Of a stretch of 22,174 bases of DNA, positions 14,659 to 20,767 are shown piece after piece. Below the pieces are notes generated by a model. The model was not told the origin of the DNA and made no database searches. It saw only the letters and a list, made by a program, of their open reading frames with translations. The stretch's first letter is position 1. Each line of letters begins with the position of its first letter. A program made the translations under genes and the position numbers. Origin of the DNA: Gallionellaceae bacterium UBA6222 (GTDB lineage: Bacteria; Pseudomonadota; Gammaproteobacteria; Burkholderiales; Gallionellaceae); the NCBI GenBank assembly GCA_002421915.1, contig DISA01000010.1:968-23141 (forward strand), in the 5' to 3' direction.

Positions 14659-15105
14659 GTTCTTTGCGGGCTGTGCGGCGAGTATTTGGCACAGATGCTC
14701 GTCCGGCGGCTCCAGCGCGTAGTGCGCCACCGAGTTCAACAGTGCCTGTATTTCTTCCAGTGTAAAGTTTGTCAGCAGGCGGTTAGCCATGTCCGTGTCG
14801 AGTGGTAACAAGCGTGCCTGTCCGTCCGGTAGCTTGAAGCCGAATCCGGCCAGCCGGTTGAGCCCGCCTTCAGCCAGACTCAACTCCTCCTGCGCGCGCT
14901 CCAGTACCGTATAAAAATCCTCCAATTCGTCAGCCAGCACTTCCGGCAAGTCTTCCGGAACCGCCACCAGAAGGCCCATTGAATCGTCGCTGCTCATGCA
15001 CGGCACACCGCGCTGTTCGGCAAAAATCACGAACTTGTCACGCAACATGGCTTCAAAAAAGATGTATTCGATCATGGTATGGGCGGGAAATTGAAGGGCT
15101 TGCAT
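14650..15105 (-). CDS. Uncharacterised conserved protein
   Basis: A 151-residue acidic, probably cytosolic protein. I do not recognise a named family. It starts MQALQFPAHTMIEYIFFEAML, continues with VIFAEQRGVPCMSSDDSMGLLVAVPEDLPE (one Cys), a helical acidic middle (LADELEDFYTVLERAQEELS), and ends KKN-like basic. There is no signal peptide or membrane segment. It follows the glycosyltransferase gene by 23 bases on the same strand, so it may be the last gene of that unit. It converges on the rhodanese gene, and the two share the terminator region. Confidence 0.7.
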   Translation of the reverse strand: MQALQFPAHTMIEYIFFEAMLRDKFVIFAEQRGVPCMSSDDSMGLLVAVPEDLPEVLADELEDFYTVLERAQEELSLAEGGLNRLAGFGFKLPDGQARLLPLDTDMANRLLTNFTLEEIQALLNSVAHYALEPPDEHLCQILAAQPAKNKK

Positions 15106-15128
15106 CCTGTACTGCGCTCCGGGCGAAA

Positions 15129-16220
15129 TTAATTACCCGAACGGGATAAGTGGTGCAGCAGCCATTGTGCCACTTCGTCCACACCGTTCGGCAAGATGCG
15201 TGCTCGTTGCGGTGCTTGCCACAGGGCGTGCAATACCCCGGCAATCTTGCCTCCTTCCAGTGTTGCACGCGACACCTCGCGGCACTCGCCGTGTTGTTGC
15301 AGCCATTCAATCAACACGGGCGACTCCGGCCAGTCGGCGCGGCTCACATACGCCACCGGCACCGCGCTGCATGCCGCCTCGACGAAGCTGCCATAACCCG
15401 GCTTGCACAGCAGTGCATCGCAACTGGCAAGCAGATCGCTGAAGTGGAATGGCAATGATTCCAGCACGATGGCATCCGGGTGCTGCACCCGCCAGCTGTC
15501 CTGCACCAGCCAGCTGTCCTGCACCAGCCAGCGCACCCCGTCGATGCGTGGCCAGCGTTCCATCGGTAAACGGCTGGTGATGCCGCCCAGGCTCACCAGT
15601 ACCAGCCGCTCTTCCTCCGACAAACACAAGTGGCGATTCAGTTCATCACGCCGGCTCACGCCGAGGTCGGCGATGGGGGCCACCGGCAGGAGATTGGGCA
15701 GCGATGCCATTGCCATTCCCGGTGTCGCGCGCAGGAAGGCATCGGCATGGGTGTAGCAGGCGAGTATCTGTGCGCTGATCTCATCCTCGCCGCAGTAATG
15801 GCGGTAGATGTCAAACCAGTTGAGCGAACACAGCGCGACGTTGGCGATCCCCGCGTACTGCGCCCCGGCCAGCGCCAGATAGCCGACGTTGGAGAACACC
15901 ATATCCGCGCCCAGCTCGCGCAAAAGTCCGGCCTCGCCTGCGACCCGCGCTTCCCAATCGGCATGGAAGCGCCGGTACGCGGCGCGGCTTTCTGCGACGC
16001 AGACATCGATCGCCGACGACATCACCATGCCGAGGTCTCCCTCGCTGGACAGATGATCGAACGGCACATGGATGCGCGAACGCAGATGCGCCAGCGGCAC
16101 TGACGAGCGCACGGTGATGTGCAGCTGTGGCAATAGCTGATGCAACCGGTTGAGGATGGGTGCGGTCTGCGCCAGATGGCCAAAGCCGTGGCCGGAGATG
16201 GAAATGACGAGGTGGGGCAT
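15129..16220 (-). CDS. MurG-like GT-B glycosyltransferase family protein
   Basis: A 363-residue soluble protein. The N-terminus VISISGHGFGHLAQTAPILN is the glycine-rich acceptor-side loop of MurG-like/UDP-glycosyltransferase folds; SLGGITSRLP (about 210) starts the C-terminal domain, and CKPGYGSFVEAA (272-283) is the nucleotide-sugar binding region. It has a tandem six-residue duplication WLVQDSWLVQDSW at 231-243. The ATG at 16220 fits the family N-terminus; a TTG at 16241 with a better Shine-Dalgarno would overlap the gene before it. It follows the GpsA-like gene by eight bases. The substrate is unknown. Confidence 0.8.
   Translation of the reverse strand: MPHLVISISGHGFGHLAQTAPILNRLHQLLPQLHITVRSSVPLAHLRSRIHVPFDHLSSEGDLGMVMSSAIDVCVAESRAAYRRFHADWEARVAGEAGLLRELGADMVFSNVGYLALAGAQYAGIANVALCSLNWFDIYRHYCGEDEISAQILACYTHADAFLRATPGMAMASLPNLLPVAPIADLGVSRRDELNRHLCLSEEERLVLVSLGGITSRLPMERWPRIDGVRWLVQDSWLVQDSWRVQHPDAIVLESLPFHFSDLLASCDALLCKPGYGSFVEAACSAVPVAYVSRADWPESPVLIEWLQQHGECREVSRATLEGGKIAGVLHALWQAPQRARILPNGVDEVAQWLLHHLSRSGN
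15493..15528. repeat. 18-base exact tandem duplication inside the glycosyltransferase gene
   Basis: Two identical 18-base units (CAGCTGTCCTGCACCAGC) stand head to tail and keep the reading frame, adding six residues at the inter-domain part of the protein. Confidence 0.9.
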
Positions 16221-16228
16221 GGTCCGAT

Positions 16229-17143
16229 TCAGATTGCGCAACGCTCCACTTCCCGCAATTGCCGCAGATAATCCTGCAGCCGCTCCGGCAGTGCCTGTGG
16301 TGCGGTGACGATATCATGCGCCAGCGAGAACAGCGGGTAAGCACGCCAGTCGAACAGGCGAAACTGTTCCACCATCTGCAAGGTATGCACGCCCTCACCG
16401 GAAATGTCATGCCACTCGCCGCGCGCCAGTTTGCAGCCGAGTTCATGATGGTGTGAATTCGCGCTGGTCGCCGTGGTCAGCAAGTCGCCCAGACCGGCAT
16501 AACTGTAAGGCGTGTTGGCCTTGCCGCCGAACGATTGCACGATGCCGCTCAACTCCGCGATGGCGGCAACCATCAGATGGCCGCGCATGTTGTCGCCCAG
16601 CTTCAATTCATCCGCCACACCGAACAGGATGGCGTACACATTCTTCAGGATCACCGACCAGCTCCTGCCGTGCATGTCGCTCGCCTGCTGGCATACCAGC
16701 GTGCTGCCCCGGAACAGGCTGTGCACCATATCGAAATCAGCCGCGTCGGACAGCACCGTATCGGCAAAGGCATAGCGCCCGGCGCGGATTTCTTCCGAGA
16801 TCATCGGGCCGTAGATCACGCCGAAGTGATGAGAGTCGGCGAACACACGCTCGAACACCTGTGCCGCCGTGCGTCCCGCTTCATCCAGCCCCTTGGCGAT
16901 GGTCAGGCACAGGCTGTCTGGCGCTAAAAAAGGCCCGATGCGGCTGGCGATCTCGTGGTGCGGATTCACCGGCAGACAGAACAAAATCACCTGCGCCTCG
17001 GCAACCTCCTCTTCCAGCGTCGCATGATTGCCTCTCACCACCTCGCCCATGTTCCAGATGCGCACATCGTGCCGCGCCGCCAGCAAATACTCCATAGCGT
17101 GTCCCATCTCGCCATAACCCAGGATCAACACGCGCAGTCTCAT
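16229..17143 (-). CDS. GpsA-like NAD(P)-dependent glycerol-3-phosphate dehydrogenase
   Basis: The 304-residue protein has a Rossmann fold with GYGEMG (9-14), LPVNPHHEI, TIAKGLD (K84), GPMISEEI, the catalytic-type Lys in LKNVYAI (K167) and GLGDLLTTATSANSHHHELG. This matches GpsA order, which makes sn-glycerol 3-phosphate for phospholipids, but several motifs deviate (GPMIS in place of GPSFA; SHHHELG in place of SRNRRVG) and it is shorter than E. coli GpsA (339). It may be a paralogue with a changed role. GAGGTG lies six bases upstream of ATG. It sits 51 bases after the MFS gene and 8 before the glycosyltransferase. Confidence 0.82.
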   Translation of the reverse strand: MRLRVLILGYGEMGHAMEYLLAARHDVRIWNMGEVVRGNHATLEEEVAEAQVILFCLPVNPHHEIASRIGPFLAPDSLCLTIAKGLDEAGRTAAQVFERVFADSHHFGVIYGPMISEEIRAGRYAFADTVLSDAADFDMVHSLFRGSTLVCQQASDMHGRSWSVILKNVYAILFGVADELKLGDNMRGHLMVAAIAELSGIVQSFGGKANTPYSYAGLGDLLTTATSANSHHHELGCKLARGEWHDISGEGVHTLQMVEQFRLFDWRAYPLFSLAHDIVTAPQALPERLQDYLRQLREVERCAI

Positions 17144-17194
17144 TTCTTCACCTCTAAACCAAGACGGGATGCCATCATAAAACGAAGCCGGCCA

Positions 17195-18478
17195 TCATGT
17201 CCGCGCTGCGCGCTGACCGCGCGCCACATTTACACCGCGCAGGATCAGCAGTCCGGCCAGGAAGAATGCGCCGGTCACCAGTATCGCCATCCGGTGGTCG
17301 CCCCGCGTCAGCCAGCTCACCAGCCCGTAAGTCACCGGGCCGAGAATGGACGACAGCTTCACCGCCAGCCCCCACAGGCCGAAGAACTCCGCGCGGCGCG
17401 CAACGGGAGAGAACAGGCCCACCAGCGCGCGTCCCGCCGACTGGCTGGCACCCATGCACAATCCGGCCAGATTGGCCGCCGCCCAGAACAGTCCCGGCCC
17501 TTCGGAAGCCCAGGCCATCAGCACCATCACCATCCAGCCTGCCAGCGTCAGCGCGATGGCCGGCACATGGCCGATGCGGTCCTGCAGGTAACCGAAAGAA
17601 AACGCGCCGGCTGCAGCCGTGATGTTCACCACGAAGATCAGTCCCAGCGTCTGCTGCATGGTGAAATGCATCACCTGCTGCGCGTAGATCGCGGCCAGCG
17701 TGATCACCGTCTGGATGCCCGCCTGATAGCACACCGTGCAGATCAGAAAGCGCCGCAAGTCGCGGTAATGCTGCGCATGGCGAAGGGTCCGCATCAGGCG
17801 CGCGAAAGACTCCTGTGCCATATTCTTGCCCGCCAGATGCGGTTGCGGCTGTGCGCGCTCTTTCAGCAACAGGAAAGTTGGCAGGCTCGCCAAGGCGAAA
17901 AGTGCCGCCGTGATCAGCATGGTGACCGGCACGAAATCCGCTGCTGTATCGCCGCGCGCCTGCGCCCAGCTCACATAGGCGAGGCAGATGCCCAGACTGA
18001 GCAGGCCGCCCACATAACCCAGACTCCAGCCCCAGCCCGACACCTTGCCCAGCGATTCCTCGCGGGCCAACTCCGGCAGGAAGGCGGCGATCAGGTTTTC
18101 GCCGCAGCCGAAGAAGAAATTGGACAGCACGATCAGCGGGATCGCCAGCCACAGCATGCCCGGCCCGGCGAAGTAGAGCGCGGCAGTAAACAGCACACAG
18201 CCTGCGGTGGTGACGACCAGCAGACGCTTCTTTGCCGCATAGGCATCCGCATACGCCCCCAGCAGCGGCGCGCTCAGCATGACCAGCGCATAGGAGAGCG
18301 CCAGCGACAATGTCCAAGCCAGTGTCGCCCAGGGCGCGCCGCCCGCCACCACCGAGACGAAGTAGGCGTTGAAGAGCGCGGTGATGACGATGGTGGTGTA
18401 ACCGGAGTTGGCAAAATCGTACATCGCCCAGGCCCAGACTTCGCGGCGGTTCACATCGGGGGCAAGGTTGTCGCGCAT
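17195..18478 (-). CDS. MFS transporter, UMF1 (Atg22-like) type
   Basis: A 427-residue membrane protein with about 11-12 hydrophobic helices. The start, REVWAWAMYDFANSGYTTIVITALFNAYFV, is the signature of the UMF1/Atg22-like family, followed by LGAYADAYAAKKRLL (MFS loop 2-3 type) and FSFGYLQDRIGHVPAI in the second half. Substrates of bacterial members are mostly unknown. No strong ribosome binding site is visible before ATG 18478. It is the first gene of a minus-strand series leading to the GpsA-like dehydrogenase. Confidence 0.87.
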   Translation of the reverse strand: MRDNLAPDVNRREVWAWAMYDFANSGYTTIVITALFNAYFVSVVAGGAPWATLAWTLSLALSYALVMLSAPLLGAYADAYAAKKRLLVVTTAGCVLFTAALYFAGPGMLWLAIPLIVLSNFFFGCGENLIAAFLPELAREESLGKVSGWGWSLGYVGGLLSLGICLAYVSWAQARGDTAADFVPVTMLITAALFALASLPTFLLLKERAQPQPHLAGKNMAQESFARLMRTLRHAQHYRDLRRFLICTVCYQAGIQTVITLAAIYAQQVMHFTMQQTLGLIFVVNITAAAGAFSFGYLQDRIGHVPAIALTLAGWMVMVLMAWASEGPGLFWAAANLAGLCMGASQSAGRALVGLFSPVARRAEFFGLWGLAVKLSSILGPVTYGLVSWLTRGDHRMAILVTGAFFLAGLLILRGVNVARGQRAART

Positions 18479-18586
18479 GGTCGGCTAGACCGGTTTGAGC
18501 AGGGGAAAGAACAATAGGGTCGGGCGGTTCGGTGTCATGAGGTGACAATGCTGCAAAAAATTGAACGGAGTGGATGTTAACCGCTT

Positions 18587-18640
18587 GCACAAGATAATTG
18601 TGCGGCAAGACGGTTCGCCCGCCTGAATGATCTATCAGGC
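18587..18640. other. Two inverted repeats in the divergent gap upstream of the MFS gene
   Basis: GCACAA-5-TTGTGC (18587-18603) and GCCTGA-8-TCAGGC (18621-18640). Both lie in the 220-base gap between the MFS gene and the DUF1653 remnant, where promoters for both directions should be. They could be operators or remnants of palindromic repeats; nothing decides between them. Confidence 0.4.
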
Positions 18641-18701
18641 ACAATATGCGACGGCGCGAAATCTGTCACAGGAAGAATGCAACAACACGGGGGAGCAGGC
18701 A

Positions 18702-18779
18702 ATGAAGTACCGGCACTACAAGGGCGGCATCCACGAGCTCGCCTGCGAGGCGAAACTGGAGGCCACGCCGCTCGGCTAA
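18702..18779 (+). pseudogene. Truncated DUF1653 gene remnant
   Basis: ATG 18702, preceded by GGGAG, opens a 25-codon frame beginning MKYRHYKGGIHELACEA, which matches the conserved start of DUF1653 proteins (YxHYKGGxYE...). Normal members run about 65-80 residues and continue with a VVYRAL...WVRP part. Here the frame stops at TAA 18777 after LEATPLG, and I see no continuation in other frames. The rest appears deleted up to the next gene, 18 bases away. Translation of the remnant is possible but unlikely to give a functional protein. Confidence 0.65.
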
Positions 18780-18797
18780 CGGGCGACGGCAATCACC

Positions 18798-19115
18798 ATG
18801 GACTTTGCGAGTTTATTGTTGCTGGCAGGATTGGGGCTGGCGGTCTGGTTCTGGCTGCACAGCCTCCGCATCCTCGAAATCGCCCGCTATGCCGGCCGGC
18901 AAGTGTGCGAAAGGGCAGGCGTGCAATTCCTCGACGACACCGTCGCCAGCACCAAGCTGGCGCTGGCACGTGACGCCAACGGCCGCCGCATCCTGCGTCG
19001 CACCTATCGTTTTGAATTCAGCGAAACGGGCAACAGCAGGAGAGAAGGGGAAGTGATCATGCTCGGCGGCCGGGTGGAAACTGTCACCATGGAGCCGTAT
19101 CAGATTCTGGAGTGA
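18798..19115 (+). CDS. DUF3301 family membrane-anchored protein
   Basis: A 105-residue protein with one N-terminal membrane helix (about 4-24, LLLLAGLGLAVWFWL) and a cytosolic tail with ARYAGRQVCERAGVQFLDDTVA, RRTYRFEFSETG and GEVIMLGGRVETVTMEPYQ. These match DUF3301, small proteins of unknown role common in beta- and gammaproteobacteria. The ribosome binding site before ATG is weak, so translation may depend on the remnant frame just upstream. Confidence 0.85.
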   Translation: MDFASLLLLAGLGLAVWFWLHSLRILEIARYAGRQVCERAGVQFLDDTVASTKLALARDANGRRILRRTYRFEFSETGNSRREGEVIMLGGRVETVTMEPYQILE

Positions 19116-19175
19116 ACGGGGCGGATCCGGCGGGCTGACGTGATAGTACATTGTTCAGCCGGCCAAGACGGCAAT

Positions 19176-19216
19176 CAGGAGGGCGGTGCGACCGCCGCAG
19201 TTCCACAGCCCTCCTG
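19176..19216. other. Nested stem-loop between convergent genes
   Basis: CAGGAGGG (19176-19183) pairs with CCCTCCTG (19209-19216); inside, GGCGGT-GCG-ACCGCC (19182-19196) forms a second hairpin that competes for two bases. There is no T-tract, but its place between the convergent DUF3301 and Gly/Met-rich genes suggests a transcription-stop or RNA-stabilising element. Confidence 0.5.
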
Positions 19217-19245
19217 TGATGCCGGTATCGGAGACGATCCGAAGC

Positions 19246-19608
19246 TCAGTATCCGCCGCCCTGGCGCATCCCGCCGCCAGGACGCATCCCGCCGCCGGGG
19301 CCCATCATCCCACCGCCTGCGGGCGGCACATCCGGCAGTGTCACGCCGCGTTCTTTGGCGCGTGCCATCATTTGCTCATGGTGCTCGTTTCTGATCCTTT
19401 CGCGCTCCTGCTCTGTCTTGGCAGCCCGCATTTTGGCGCGGTACGCATTCCGCTCCGCTTGCGTCATCAACTGACTGCCATAGATGCGCTCCTGATCCTG
19501 TGTTTGATCCTTGGTCTGGTCGCGAACCGGGTCCGCCGCAAACAGCGGCCCCGAGAGAACTGCCAAAGCACCGGCCAATACAGATATTGAAATAGGTCTC
19601 TTTAACAT
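19246..19608 (-). CDS. Secreted small protein with Gly/Met-rich tail
   Basis: The 120-residue precursor has a Sec signal peptide (cleavage near PLFA-ADPV, residue 24). The mature part has a Gln/Asp-rich start, a helical charged segment (QAERNAYRAKMRAAKTEQERERIRNEHHEQMMARAKERGV) and a tail of GGGM repeats ending QGGGY. Related helical segments occur in many betaproteobacterial periplasmic proteins without known function; the Met and His content would allow metal binding, which is inference. AAGGAG is six bases before ATG. Confidence 0.8.
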   Translation of the reverse strand: MLKRPISISVLAGALAVLSGPLFAADPVRDQTKDQTQDQERIYGSQLMTQAERNAYRAKMRAAKTEQERERIRNEHHEQMMARAKERGVTLPDVPPAGGGMMGPGGGMRPGGGMRQGGGY

Positions 19609-19645
19609 GATGAACTCCTTTTCGTGTGGTTATGCGGCCGGATCA

Positions 19646-19879
19646 CTATGCGCCGCACGAGGCAAAGGTGCAAGGAGGGTGCGGCGGGTGCAACACCGGG
19701 TAACAGGTGTTGCAGTCCCGGTTAACGCCGCTGGTGATGCCGAGCTTGGCTGCGTAAATCTCGGTGACATCCACCGGCACGGCACCGACGATGCCGCTGA
19801 AGAACATCCAAATCGGAATCTCCGTTGCTTGCCTTTGTGATGTGCAGAGTAATCCGCCCCTGCTAATTTTTTTGGACAT
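19646..19879 (-). pseudogene. Doubtful ORF, possibly the 3' part of a broken gene
   Basis: A minus-strand frame of up to 77 codons. Its second part (from ATG 19808, WMFFSGIVGAVPVDVTEIY..., ending with NTCYP and FASCGA Cys pairs) looks codon-like and GC-rich, while its first part runs through the 34-base repeat at 19823-19856. It may be the end of a gene cut by that repeat, or chance. It ends 37 bases before the start of the secreted protein gene on the same strand. No family is recognised. Confidence 0.25.
19823..19856 (+). repeat. 34-bp dispersed repeat, copy A
   Basis: It matches 20693-20726 in the same orientation at 29 of 34 bases (shared core words TTGCTT, CCTTTGTG, TGTGCAGA, AATCCG). 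The two copies bracket the CBS-domain gene. Confidence 0.7.
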
Positions 19880-19880
19880 T

Positions 19881-20180
19881 CCTTAAATCCCGAATTCCCC
19901 GTGCTTGCCTGCTGCAGATCGGCTGATGGATGATTTTGCATGGATTGCGCTTTATGGCGTGGCAGTTGACGGGGGTATCAGTGTTGCGGATACTCGAAAC
20001 GGTGCGACGCCTTTCCCGGTCTGCGGAACATGTCTGAACAGACCCACAGGCAAAACCGGTGCCAACCTGATAAACCGGAGCACAGTTATTGGGTTGGTTA
20101 CAAAGCTCGTCGTTGGCGTGAGTTATATCGAAGCGACTCAATCACAAGACTTCAATCAATAAAATCTTTTGGGAGAAATC
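19881..20180. other. Gene-poor stretch upstream of the CBS gene
   Basis: About 300 bases without a convincing gene. Open frames here lack ribosome binding sites and coding character. A weak promoter for the CBS gene is possible (TTACAA, 19 bases, TTATAT around 20099-20129), not convincing. I see no RNA gene. Confidence 0.4.
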
Positions 20181-20612
20181 ATGAAAACGATCAAACAGAT
20201 TCTGGCCGGAAAGAAGAAGCCGCTCACCACCGTGTCACCCGACGATCCGGTGTTGAGCGCAATGGAGTTGATGCATGACCGCGACATCGGGGCTGTCATG
20301 GTCGTCGAGGGCAAAAAACTGATTGGTATCTTCACCGAACGTGATTGTCTGCATAAGGTCTCGTCGATCTGCCGTGATCCTCGGGAAACCACGGTGCGTG
20401 ATGTGATGTCGTCGAAGGTCCGCTACATAACGACGGATATGGAAGTTTCACAATGTCTTGCACTGATGACGGAGCGGTTTTTTCGTCATCTCCCGGTGCT
20501 TGACGAACAGCAGAATATCCTCGGTATTGTGTCCATCGGCGATCTGGTCAAAGAGAAGATTTCGGAACAGGATTTCATCATCGAGCAGATGGAGCGTTAC
20601 ATCAACTCTTGA
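20181..20612 (+). CDS. Stand-alone CBS-pair domain protein
   Basis: A 143-residue cytosolic protein made of two CBS motifs, a Bateman module that binds adenine nucleotides or similar ligands. First unit: VSPDDPVLSAMELMHDRDIGAVMVVEGKKLIGIFTERD (about 18-55); second: VRDVMSSKVRYITTDMEV...FFRHLPVLDEQQNILGIVSIGDLVK (about 72-124). There is no attached enzyme domain; such proteins are common in betaproteobacteria and have no clear partner. ATG 20181 with GGAG five bases upstream is preferred over the in-frame ATG 20169. The gene stands alone. Confidence 0.92.
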   Translation: MKTIKQILAGKKKPLTTVSPDDPVLSAMELMHDRDIGAVMVVEGKKLIGIFTERDCLHKVSSICRDPRETTVRDVMSSKVRYITTDMEVSQCLALMTERFFRHLPVLDEQQNILGIVSIGDLVKEKISEQDFIIEQMERYINS

Positions 20613-20692
20613 GTGGCAACAAAGAGTCGGTGGCAAGACACAGGGCGGGGAAGGGGTGGCTGGAAGCCGTGGTGCTTCCCCTATTACGCCCA

Positions 20693-20726
20693 CATTGCTT
20701 ACCTTTGTGGTGTGCAGAACAATCCG
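20693..20726 (+). repeat. 34-bp dispersed repeat, copy B
   Basis: Second copy of the repeat at 19823-19856, 837 bases between the copies' inner ends, same orientation. It is followed at once by the 10-base tandem repeat at 20735-20754. Confidence 0.7.
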
Positions 20727-20734
20727 AACCCGAC

Positions 20735-20754
20735 CCCATTAGCTCCCATTAGCT
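20735..20754 (+). repeat. 10-base tandem repeat
   Basis: CCCATTAGCT is present twice head to tail just before the stop of the DUF262-like gene. On the minus strand it reads AGCTAATGGG twice and leads into GGTCGGGTTCGG; a TAATGGGGTC word like this flanks some REP-type elements, from memory. Confidence 0.6.
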
Positions 20755-20767
20755 CACTTTAAATTGC

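Noticed and set aside
16955..18517. 520-codon plus-strand open frame
   Set aside because: It is antisense to the GpsA-like and UMF1 genes; composition (Gln, Arg, His-rich) is typical of a shadow frame in GC-rich DNA and the minus-strand proteins are clear family members.
17175..18644. 489-codon minus-strand frame overlapping the MFS gene
   Set aside because: Another frame over the same DNA gives a clean 12-helix UMF1 transporter; this one shows no domain.
19905..20162. 85-codon plus-strand frame upstream of the CBS gene
   Set aside because: No Shine-Dalgarno sequence, no recognisable motif, and poor coding character.
20613..20763. About 50-codon GTG-start frame right after the CBS gene
   Set aside because: It consists mostly of the 34-base and 10-base repeats and has no ribosome binding site.
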